NCBI RefSeq assembly: GCF_900091525.1
Contig: NZ_FMCU01000009.1
Span: 233,520 to 297,519, forward strand
Direction of reading: 5' to 3'
Length of the DNA stretch: 64,000 nt
Source of the DNA: Micromonospora matsumotoense
GTDB lineage: Bacteria; Actinomycetota; Actinomycetes; Mycobacteriales; Micromonosporaceae
Every line of letters begins with the position of its first letter. Within the stretch, counting starts at the first letter, position 1. Shown one piece after another: positions 52,692 to 60,393 of this stretch. The notes beneath the pieces were generated by a model that was given only the letters and a program-made list of their open reading frames with translations, was not told the origin of the DNA and searched no databases. The translations under genes were made by a program, and so were the position numbers.

Positions 52692-52721
52692 TTGCGACTT
52701 GCGTGACGCAGCCCATAGTGT
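52692..52721 (+). promoter_or_regulatory. Promoter of the GT4 gene
   Basis: TTGCGA (52692-52697) and TAGTGT (52716-52721) are 18 bases apart on the plus strand in the 85-base gap between the divergent AftD-like gene and GT4 gene. Confidence 0.55.
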
Positions 52722-52758
52722 GACGCGACCGCGAAGACTACTCGGCAGTAGGAGTTGA

Positions 52759-54114
52759 GTGTTGGACGCACCGGCTGCCGCCACCACCAGGCACGTACTG
52801 TTCCTCAACTGGCGGGACACCCGGAATCCGGAGGGCGGCGGATCGGAGGTCTACGTCGAACGGATCGCCGGCGAACTGGTCCGGCGCGGCCACCGGGCCA
52901 CCCTGTTCTGCGCCACCCACCCGGCCGGCACCGCCGAGGAGACCACCCCCGACGGCGTACGGGTGCTGCGGCGCGGCGGGCGGCACACCGTCTACCTCCG
53001 GGCCGCCCTGGCGTACCTGGCCGGCGCTCTCGGCTTCGGCCCGCTGAGCCGCCGCCACGGCGGCCGACCCGACCTGATCGTCGACGTCGGCAACGGCCTG
53101 CCGTTCCTCTCCGCGCTCTACGCCCGCCGGCCGGTCATCGCGCTGGTGCACCACGTGCACCGCGAGCAGTGGCCGGTGGTGCTCGGCCCCGGACTGGCCC
53201 GGTTCGGCTGGTGGGTGGAGTCCTGGCTGGCGCCCCGGGTCTACCGCCGCTGCCGGTACGTCACCGTCTCCGCCGCCACCCGCGACGAGCTGGCCACCCT
53301 CGGCATCGACCCGGCCCGGGTCGACATCGTGCACAACGGCACCCCGGACATGACCGTCGGCCCGGTGCCCCGCTCACCGCAGCCGTCGCTGGTGGTGCTC
53401 GGTCGGCTGGTCCCGCACAAGCAGGTCGAGGTGGCGCTCTGGTCCCTCGCCGCGCTCGCCGACGAGCTGCCCGGCCTGACCCTGACCGTGGCCGGTCAGG
53501 GCTGGTGGGAGGCGCAACTCCGGCACACCGCCGCCGAGCTGGGCCTCACCGACCGGGTCCGGTTCACCGGCTTCGTCACCGACGCCGACAAGCGGCGGTT
53601 GCTCGCCTCGGCCTGGGTGGCGCTCACCCCGTCGCTCAAGGAGGGCTGGGGGCTCACCATCGTCGAGGCCGGCGCAGTCGGCACCCCGACGGTGGCGTTC
53701 CGGGGCGCGGGTGGGGTCGAGGAGTCCCTGGTCGACGGGGAGACCGGCCTGCTCGCCGAGGACGTCGACGACTTCGTGGCCAAGGTGCGGCTGCTGCTGA
53801 CCGACGACGGCTACCGGGCCACCATGGGCGCGGCGGCCCGCGCCCACGCCGCCCGGTTCACCTGGCCGGTCTCGGGCGAAAAATTCGCGGCCCTCGTGAC
53901 GAGGGCCGCGAACGGTCCGGCAGGATCACCGGTCGCACCGACTCCGGCAGGATCGCCGGTCGAGCAGAAGGGTCCGGCAGGATCGCCGGCAGGGCAGTCA
54001 GGTCCGGCAGGATCACCGGTCGGGCGGTCGGGTCCGGCGGTGCCGCCGGTCGGGCAGGCGGGTCCGGCAGGGTCACCGGCCGCGCAGGTGGAACAGTCCT
54101 ACTTGGTGCCGTAG
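52759..54114 (+). CDS. Glycosyltransferase family 4 with repeat tail
   Basis: The 451-residue product has the GT-B fold of family 4: N-terminal LFLNWRDTRNPEGGGSEVYVERIAGELVRRGH, middle VDIVHNGT and VVLGRLVPHKQVEVALWSL, and the C-terminal donor-site motif LKEGWGLTIVEAGAVGTPTVAFRGAGGVEESLVDGETGLL with the EX7E glutamates. It likely uses a nucleotide-sugar to build an envelope glycan on the cytoplasmic side. From about residue 376 the protein continues into GPAGSPV repeats encoded by tandem DNA repeats (53916-54091), unlike other members. The start is GTG 52759 or TTG 52762 behind AGGAG. Confidence 0.92.
   Translation: MLDAPAAATTRHVLFLNWRDTRNPEGGGSEVYVERIAGELVRRGHRATLFCATHPAGTAEETTPDGVRVLRRGGRHTVYLRAALAYLAGALGFGPLSRRHGGRPDLIVDVGNGLPFLSALYARRPVIALVHHVHREQWPVVLGPGLARFGWWVESWLAPRVYRRCRYVTVSAATRDELATLGIDPARVDIVHNGTPDMTVGPVPRSPQPSLVVLGRLVPHKQVEVALWSLAALADELPGLTLTVAGQGWWEAQLRHTAAELGLTDRVRFTGFVTDADKRRLLASAWVALTPSLKEGWGLTIVEAGAVGTPTVAFRGAGGVEESLVDGETGLLAEDVDDFVAKVRLLLTDDGYRATMGAAARAHAARFTWPVSGEKFAALVTRAANGPAGSPVAPTPAGSPVEQKGPAGSPAGQSGPAGSPVGRSGPAVPPVGQAGPAGSPAAQVEQSYLVP
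53886..54091. repeat. Hairpin and 27-30 bp tandem repeats in the 3' end of the GT4 gene
   Basis: A 25-base perfect palindrome (53886-53910) is followed by six units of 27-30 bp starting TCCGGCAGGATCACCGG. All units keep the frame and encode the Pro/Gly/Ser tail. The palindrome has the form of a terminator stem inside the coding frame. Confidence 0.85.
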
Positions 54115-54290
54115 ACCAGCGGCTGGTTGGCACCACCGCTGCCGCCGGACTCGGTGCGGGCGGCCTGCTCGGCCTTCGCCGCCTCGGCCGCCGACGTACC
54201 GGTCAGCGTGGTGGCCAACGCCACCGTGCCGAAGGCACCCAGAGCGATCGCGGCTACCGCGACCAGAACCAACGAGAGAGCACTGCGCAT
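54099..54290 (-). CDS. DUF2613 family small membrane protein
   Basis: A 63-residue product with one membrane segment or signal anchor (LSLVLVAVAAIALGAFGTVALATTL) and the typical end PLVYGTK. It matches DUF2613, a short actinobacterial family next to AftD in mycobacteria (small gene beside the aftD gene), which supports the envelope-glycan context. Its 3' end overlaps the GT4 3' end by 16 bases in convergent orientation. Confidence 0.85.
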   Translation of the reverse strand: MRSALSLVLVAVAAIALGAFGTVALATTLTGTSAAEAAKAEQAARTESGGSGGANQPLVYGTK

Positions 54291-54441
54291 GGTGCTGTTT
54301 TCCTCCTCGTGAGCTGCGTGCGCGGCACGTTACCACCAAGTAGCCAACACCGGGAGAGCCGCGCGGGCGATCACCACCGGCCCGGCGGGCGGCCCGGAAC
54401 GCGGCTGGCCGGGCGCTCGCCCCGGGCGGAGACCGCGCCGG

Positions 54442-55998
54442 TCAGCGCCCTTCCGGGTTCTCGTACAGGGTGAGGTCCACACCGGCGTACACCTCGCGCA
54501 ACCCGGCCAGCGCCGCCGGGTCGACCCGCTGACCGTCGGCCGTCCGTTGCACCACCACCCAGCGCACCCCGGTCGCGGTGACCGGGCCCCCGGCGGCCAG
54601 CACCCGGCCGACCTCGGCGGCGCGCGGGTTCTCCCCCCGCACCCCGGTCGAGCCCACCCAGAGGGTGTCGTCCACCAGCACGTCGGCGTCGACATAGCGG
54701 GGCAGCGGGTCCAGCACCGTCCGACCGTCGTTCCAAGGGTACGCCCGGTAGGCCCCGAACGGCAGCGACAGCACCTCCCCGGGTCGGCCGTCGAGCCGGC
54801 GGGCCACCGCGTCCCAGTCCGCCGGGTACGTCACCGGGCGCAGCCGGCCCGCCGCGCCGAACGCCAGATCGGGCAGCACCACCACGGGCAGCAGCAGCGC
54901 GGCGACGAGCAACGCGGTGGCACCACCGGCCGCCCCCCGGGCGGCGACCCGGTCGGCCAGCCGCTCCGCACCGAGCGCCCCGGCCACCACCAGCAGCAGC
55001 GCGTACGGGACGAGGAACTTCTGCCCGTCGCGGAGCACCCCGGCCCCCGGCACCGACGCCACCGCCCACCCCAGCACGGTGGCACCGCCCGGCAGCGCCC
55101 CCAGCAGGGCGGTCAGGAACCCGGCGGCGGCCAACCCGGCGAGCCGGTCCGCCGCCCCGGCCGGCCAGCGCCCGCGCAAGGTCCGGAAGCCGTACACCGC
55201 CAGCGCCAGCAGCAGCCCCGTCGCCACCGGCGTCAACGGCGAGGTGCGGCTCAGCGGGGTGGTCTGCCCGTTCCAGATCCCCCCGGTGCCGGCCAACGCG
55301 CCGAACACCCCGCTCCAGTTCTCGGCCCGCGCCGCGAAGGCGGCCACCCCGGCCGGGTCGGTCCGGGCGTCCGCCGTGCTGAACCCGGCGACCACCAGCC
55401 ACGGCAGGTTCAGCACCAGCAGCGCGCCGACGGCCAGCGCGGTCGTCCGGGCGGCACCCCGGCGGGTGACCAGCACGGCGACCGTGACCAGGGCGATCAG
55501 GCCGCCCGTCGGGGTGACCACGGCGGGCAGCGCGACCAGCACCAGCCGGCGCAGCCCGCCCGGCCGGTGCACCCGGATCGCGGCGTCGACCAGCCACGGC
55601 AACGCCCCGTACGCCAGCAGCAGCCCCCAGTGCCCGATCAGCAGCCGCTCCGCCAGGTACGGCGTCCAGGCGTACCCGACCGCGGCGACCACCCGGACGA
55701 CCGGCCGCCGGGTGGGCACCAGCCGACCGGCCCCGATCGCGGCGAGCAGCAGCACCCCGGCCAGCACCACCCGTTGCAGCAGCCAGCCCGGCACCGCCTG
55801 GCTGGCCAGCGACACCAGGGCGTCCAGCGGCACCGCCCGGGGCAGCGAGTCGACCGGGGCGACCAGCTCGGCCCGCCACGGCTGGTGGGGCACGAAGACC
55901 ATGTCGTAGCTGAGCGCATAGCCGGGCGCGGCCAGCGGGGCCAGCACCAGTGCGGTGACGGCCAGCCCGGTGGCGACGAGGATCGACCTCTCCCGCAG
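54442..55998 (-). CDS. Polytopic membrane protein near the AftD-like gene, unusual CTG start
   Basis: A product of 518 residues with about eleven predicted membrane segments and a hydrophilic end (VTYPADWDAVARRLDGRPGEVLSLPFGAYRAYPW), similar in layout to GT-C transferases. I cannot name the family. The first conventional start (GTG 55947) would cut into the first membrane helix; the frame upstream (LRERSILVATGLAVTALV) completes that helix and begins just after a TGA. The only start that fits is CTG 55998, six bases after AGGAGGT (56005-56011). The gene is in the same direction as the DUF2613 gene. Confidence 0.75.
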   Translation of the reverse strand: MRERSILVATGLAVTALVLAPLAAPGYALSYDMVFVPHQPWRAELVAPVDSLPRAVPLDALVSLASQAVPGWLLQRVVLAGVLLLAAIGAGRLVPTRRPVVRVVAAVGYAWTPYLAERLLIGHWGLLLAYGALPWLVDAAIRVHRPGGLRRLVLVALPAVVTPTGGLIALVTVAVLVTRRGAARTTALAVGALLVLNLPWLVVAGFSTADARTDPAGVAAFAARAENWSGVFGALAGTGGIWNGQTTPLSRTSPLTPVATGLLLALAVYGFRTLRGRWPAGAADRLAGLAAAGFLTALLGALPGGATVLGWAVASVPGAGVLRDGQKFLVPYALLLVVAGALGAERLADRVAARGAAGGATALLVAALLLPVVVLPDLAFGAAGRLRPVTYPADWDAVARRLDGRPGEVLSLPFGAYRAYPWNDGRTVLDPLPRYVDADVLVDDTLWVGSTGVRGENPRAAEVGRVLAAGGPVTATGVRWVVVQRTADGQRVDPAALAGLREVYAGVDLTLYENPEGR

Positions 55999-56145
55999 GG
56001 GTTGACCTCCTCACTAGGCTGACCCGGCGATCGGCGCCGGCGTGGCGACACTGTACTTGCGCCGCTGGTGACGGGCGGAGCCGGCGACACGGGACGGTCA
56101 CGGCAGGCGGCGGACGACCGGCGGGGCCGGCGACACGGAGCGGTG

Positions 56146-57414
56146 ATGGGCACAACATCGGACGACGGGCACGGTCGGCGACCAGGGATCGGCGTCGCCG
56201 GGGTGGCCGTCACCCTGGCCGGGGTCTTCGTCAACGGGCTCGCCTACGTGGTGCCGGTCCTCGGTGCCCGGCACCTCCCCCCGGCGGAGTTGAGCGCGCT
56301 GGCCACCCTGCTGGCGCTCGGCGCGATCGGCGGCGTGGCCAGCACCGGTCTCCAGATCGCGGTGGCCGTGCACCGGGCCCGGCACGGTCGGGCCGCCACC
56401 GCCCGCCCCACCCTGTTGACCGTGGCGGTGACCGCCGCGCTGCTGGCCGTGCTGCTGCCGGTGGCCGCCGTCGGGCTGCGACTGACCGGCCCGGCGGTGC
56501 TGCTGCTCGGGGTGCTGACCGTGGCGGTGGTGGCCGCCGGCCGGTGGTTGGGTGAGCTCCAGGGCGACCAGCGGTTCCTGCGGCTGGCCGGGGGGATGGC
56601 GCTGCTCGCCGCCGGCCGCTACGGCGGGATGATCGCCGGGCTGGCACTGGGCGGCGGGTTGACCGGGGCGTTGCTGGCCGGGGCGGTCACCTCCGTGCTG
56701 GTGCTGGCGCTGCTGGTCCGGCTCAACCGGGGGGCCGGTCTCGACCCGGTCGCCCCGACCCTGACCACCCGCACGGTGCTCACCGCCAGCGGGGCGACCC
56801 TGGCGATGCTCGTCGTGTCGTACGCGGACCTGCTGCTGGCCCGCCGGTTCCTGCCCCCCGGCGCCTCCGGCACGTACGCGGTCGGCACGGTGCTGACCAA
56901 GGGTGCGTTGTGGGCCCCCCAGGTGGTGACGGTCATCGCGCTGCCCCGGCTGGCCCGGGGCGACCGGGGGACGCTACGGACGGCGCTGCTCCTGGTCGGT
57001 GCGGCCGGGGCGGCGCTGGTGCTCGCCTCGGTGCTGGCCGGCGGGCTGGCCTTCGGGCTGGCCGGTGGCCCGGAGTACACCCGGCACGGCGGCCTCGCGC
57101 CGCTCTTCGCCGCCACCGGGGCCCTGTACGCGCTGGTCTTCGTCCTGGTCAACGCCCGGGTCGCGGCGTCGGCCCGGTGGCCCTCGGCACCACTGTGGAT
57201 CTCCACGGTCGGCTTCGTGGCCGCGACCGCCACGGTCGTGCCGCACACCGTCGCCGGGATCGCCGGGGCCGCCCTGGTCACGGCGACGGTCACCGCCGTC
57301 GGCACCGCAGTGTCGACAATCCACCGCAGAACGGATGCGCCGCCGCCCTCCACCCTTCCGACGGCTACCGCCCCCGTCCCGGGTCGTGACACCCTGCGGG
57401 TCGGTGACCGGTAG
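56146..57414 (+). CDS. Polysaccharide flippase-like protein (Wzx/MATE-like)
   Basis: The 422-residue inner-membrane protein has about 12-14 membrane segments with the pattern of oligosaccharide flippases: N-terminal LAGVFVNGLAYVVPVLGARHLPPAELSAL, and the middle LLLARRFLPPGASGTYAVGTVLTKGALWAPQVVTVIALPRLA. It probably flips the lipid-linked product of the glycosyltransferases encoded nearby. ATG 56146 behind GGAG. It lies 147 bases from the divergent polytopic protein and 13 bases before the next gene. Confidence 0.88.
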   Translation: MGTTSDDGHGRRPGIGVAGVAVTLAGVFVNGLAYVVPVLGARHLPPAELSALATLLALGAIGGVASTGLQIAVAVHRARHGRAATARPTLLTVAVTAALLAVLLPVAAVGLRLTGPAVLLLGVLTVAVVAAGRWLGELQGDQRFLRLAGGMALLAAGRYGGMIAGLALGGGLTGALLAGAVTSVLVLALLVRLNRGAGLDPVAPTLTTRTVLTASGATLAMLVVSYADLLLARRFLPPGASGTYAVGTVLTKGALWAPQVVTVIALPRLARGDRGTLRTALLLVGAAGAALVLASVLAGGLAFGLAGGPEYTRHGGLAPLFAATGALYALVFVLVNARVAASARWPSAPLWISTVGFVAATATVVPHTVAGIAGAALVTATVTAVGTAVSTIHRRTDAPPPSTLPTATAPVPGRDTLRVGDR

Positions 57415-57427
57415 ACGGGGGTTTCTG

Positions 57428-59965
57428 GTGGCGTTGGTCGACCCGGGCCGGCAGGTGGCCGATGTCCGCCAGGAGGTGACCGGTGTCCGCCGGCCGGCGC
57501 GCTGGCTGCTCGTCGCCTGGGTGCTCGGCCTGCTCACCGCCGTACCCGCCGCCCCGCCGCACCGGGCCCTGCCGGACAGGGGGCCGACCGCCGCCCGGCT
57601 GACCGCCGCCTTCGCCGACTACGGCGACACCTCCGGCCGTTGGAACGGCGCGGACCGGACGGCCTCGGTACGGCTGCCCGACGGCCGGCTGCTCTGGCTC
57701 TTCTCCGACACCTTCCTCGGCCCGGTGCACCCCGACGGTTCCCGGCCCCGCACCGCGCCCTTCATCCACAACTCGGCCATCGTGCAGCGGGGCGACCAGC
57801 TCGCCGAGACGGTGCACGGCGGCACCACCGAGGACCCGCGCGACCTGGTGCCCCCGACGGCACCCGGCGAGTTCTCCTGGGTCGGCGACGCCACCGTCTC
57901 CGGCGCGACCCTCCAGGTGCTGGTCCACCGCTACCGGCGCACCGGCGTCAGCCCGCTGGACCACACCCTGGTCGGCACCGCACTGGCCAGCTTCGCGCTG
58001 CCTGCGCTCACCCCCACCGGGGTCCGCCCGTTACCGCTCGACTCCCGGGTCTCCTGGGGCTCCGAGCTGCTCCGCGACGGCGACCACACCTACGTGTACG
58101 GCACCGAGGCGGCCGGCGGGGCGAAGTTCGCCCACCTGGCCCGGGTGGTCGGCGACGACCTGACCGGCCGGTGGGAGTTCTGGACCGGCGACGGCTGGTC
58201 CACCGACGACCGCGCCTCGACCCGGCTGCTCAGCGGCGTCGGCACCGCCTACGGCGTACAGCGGATCGGCGGTCGGTACGTGCTGGTCACCCAGGAGAAC
58301 AACCTGGTGTTCAGCGGCGATCTGGTCGCCTACTCGGCCGATGCCCCGACCGGCCCGTTCACCGGCCCGGACTACCTGCACCGGGCCCCGGAGACCGCCG
58401 CCGGCCACCTGGTCTACGACGTCGACCTGCACCCGGAATTGGCCCGCCCCGGCCGGCTGCTCCTCTCCTACAACGTCAACGACGTCGACGACGCGGTCAC
58501 CTACGCCGACGCGGGCCTCTACCGGCCGCGTTTCGTCGAGGTGGCCTGGCCCCGCCAGCGACCGGACCGGGCCGACCTGCCCCCGACGCCGTCGACGCTC
58601 ACCGCCCGACCGGGCGGCGCCGGCACCGCAGAGCTGGACTGGCCGCCGGTACGCGCCGACGACGAGTTGCGCTACCAGGTGCACCGGCGGGACGTCACCG
58701 CCGGCCAGACCCACTTCGTCCGGATCGGCGAGCCGACCACCGCACCCCGCTTCTCGGCCGACTTCCTGATCAACGGGCACGACTACGAGTTCCGGGTGAG
58801 CACGCTGGGCCGGCGCGGCGAGAGCCCGCCCTCACCGGTCGGCCGGATGACCGCCACGGTGCCACCACCACCACCACCGCAGGGCCTGCGGGCGGTGCCC
58901 GGCCAGGCCGGTGACGTCGCGCTGAGCTGGGAACCGGTGCCCTTCGTCCAGCTCTTCCGGGTGACGCAGCACGACCTGGGCACCGGGGAGCGGAGCACGG
59001 TCGGCACCTTCACCGGCACCACCGCCACCGTCGCGTCCCTGCGGCACGCCCACGCGTACGAGTTCACCGTGGTCGCGGTCGGTGGTGGCGGGGACAGCCC
59101 GCCGTCCGCGCCGGTCCGGGCGACCGCCCTGGTCACCCCGCCCGCCCCACCGCCGGGGCTGGTCGCCGTCGGGCAGCCCGACGGCACCGTCCGGTTGTCC
59201 TGGCGGACGCTCGGCCCGGGTGTCTCCTACCGGGTGTACCGGCGCGACCTGACCGCCGGCACCCCGCAGGACGGCCCGCCGGCGGTGGAGGCCACCGCCG
59301 GGCACCTGGCCCGGCACCTGGCGCACGGCCACGAGTACGAGTTCACGGTCGACGCCGTCAACGACGGCGGCGCGGGGGCCCGGTCCGCGCCGGTGCGGGC
59401 CCGCGCCCGGTTCACCGCCCCCACCGAGGTCCCGACGGACCTGCGCGTCGAGGCCGGCGTCGGCAGCGTGGAGCTGACCTGGCGCTCGGCGGTGCTCGGC
59501 GGCTGGCACCGGGTGTACCGGCGGGACGTCAGCGTCGGGGAACGCGACTTCACCGCCGAGGAGATCCCCACCCGGGGCACCCGGGCCGTCGTGCCGGGGC
59601 TGCGCAACGGGCACGAGTACGAGTTCACGGTGGCCGCGATGAACCAGGCGGGTGCGGGCCCACCCAGCGCACCGGTCCGGGTCACCCCGCAGTTGCCCAC
59701 CCCGACCGGGCTCGACGTGACGGCCACCGGCAGTGGCGAGGCCCTGTTGACCTGGCGGTCGGCCGGTCCAGGGTTCGCCTACCGGGTGCAGTGGCGCGAT
59801 GCCACCGCCGGGGGGCAGTGGCGGGCCGCTCCGTACCCGGTGCGGGAGAGCCGGCACACGGCGGTGCTGTTGACCCGGGGGCACGACTACCAGTTCCGGG
59901 TCGCCGTGACCGACGGACGGGACGACGGGCCGCCGGGCCCGCCGGTCGGCGTCCGGATCCGCTGA
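57428..59965 (+). CDS. Secreted protein with DUF4185 beta-propeller-like domain and five FN3 domains
   Basis: The 845-residue product has a membrane/signal segment near residue 25-45 (WLLVAWVLGLLTAVPAAPP), a domain of about 330 residues with the DUF4185 pattern (DYGDTSGRWNGADRTASVRLPDGRLLWLFSDTFLG, later VGDATVSGATLQVLVHRY, WEFWTGDGWSTDD), and five fibronectin type III domains of about 90 residues each at its end. DUF4185 proteins look like glycoside hydrolase-type propellers; activity is unproved. GTG 57428 has GGGGG before it, and the gene follows the flippase gene by 13 bases. Confidence 0.87.
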   Translation: MALVDPGRQVADVRQEVTGVRRPARWLLVAWVLGLLTAVPAAPPHRALPDRGPTAARLTAAFADYGDTSGRWNGADRTASVRLPDGRLLWLFSDTFLGPVHPDGSRPRTAPFIHNSAIVQRGDQLAETVHGGTTEDPRDLVPPTAPGEFSWVGDATVSGATLQVLVHRYRRTGVSPLDHTLVGTALASFALPALTPTGVRPLPLDSRVSWGSELLRDGDHTYVYGTEAAGGAKFAHLARVVGDDLTGRWEFWTGDGWSTDDRASTRLLSGVGTAYGVQRIGGRYVLVTQENNLVFSGDLVAYSADAPTGPFTGPDYLHRAPETAAGHLVYDVDLHPELARPGRLLLSYNVNDVDDAVTYADAGLYRPRFVEVAWPRQRPDRADLPPTPSTLTARPGGAGTAELDWPPVRADDELRYQVHRRDVTAGQTHFVRIGEPTTAPRFSADFLINGHDYEFRVSTLGRRGESPPSPVGRMTATVPPPPPPQGLRAVPGQAGDVALSWEPVPFVQLFRVTQHDLGTGERSTVGTFTGTTATVASLRHAHAYEFTVVAVGGGGDSPPSAPVRATALVTPPAPPPGLVAVGQPDGTVRLSWRTLGPGVSYRVYRRDLTAGTPQDGPPAVEATAGHLARHLAHGHEYEFTVDAVNDGGAGARSAPVRARARFTAPTEVPTDLRVEAGVGSVELTWRSAVLGGWHRVYRRDVSVGERDFTAEEIPTRGTRAVVPGLRNGHEYEFTVAAMNQAGAGPPSAPVRVTPQLPTPTGLDVTATGSGEALLTWRSAGPGFAYRVQWRDATAGGQWRAAPYPVRESRHTAVLLTRGHDYQFRVAVTDGRDDGPPGPPVGVRIR

Positions 59966-60234
59966 GCACCGGTCAGTCGCCCTCGGTCAGCCAGGCTCTC
60001 GCCCACCTCGACGAACCCGGCCAGCAGCGAGTACCCGTCAGGGCCCGCCCCGGCGTGCCGGGCCAGCAGGCAGCGGTCCGGTGCCGCCTCGACCAGCACG
60101 ATGACCGCCGGTTCGCGCCGAGGAAAGTGCAGCCGCGCGCAGCCCGGCCCGAGGCAGGCCCGCTCCGGGTCGCCGCGCGACGCCCCCGCCCGGTCGATTC
60201 GTCCGCCCCGTACGGCAGTCTCAGCTCACCCATC
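59966..60234 (-). pseudogene. NudC-like Nudix remnant
   Basis: In one minus-strand frame the translation ACLGPGCARLHFPRREPAVIVLVE and LLARHAGAGPDGYSLLAGFVEVGESLAD matches the middle of NADH pyrophosphatase NudC: one zinc cysteine pair, the conserved P-R-x-x-P-AVI-V-LV, and the LAGFVEVGESL start of the Nudix box. The box is cut after GESLAD, and no start codon exists in frame upstream. So both ends are missing. It may be the remains of a gene deleted when the FN3 gene and VanW gene came together. Confidence 0.75.
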
Positions 60235-60393
60235 CGGACACCGTGCCACGAACGGCCATACACCGCGTGACCGGCTACGACACGCGGTGGTGAGGATGGC
60301 CGGACGCACGCTGTCGGCTGGCCGTCCGGTTGGCTACCGTAGGTGTCCCTGGGGGCCGCAACCCCCCACGTGGTACGTCCGATCGAGGTGGCT

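Noticed and set aside
47167..52716. Several long frames over the acyltransferase and AftD-like genes (including 47167-50364 and 50683-52716 on the minus strand)
   Set aside because: Arg/Pro/Gly-rich shadow translation in other frames of genes with well-supported families.
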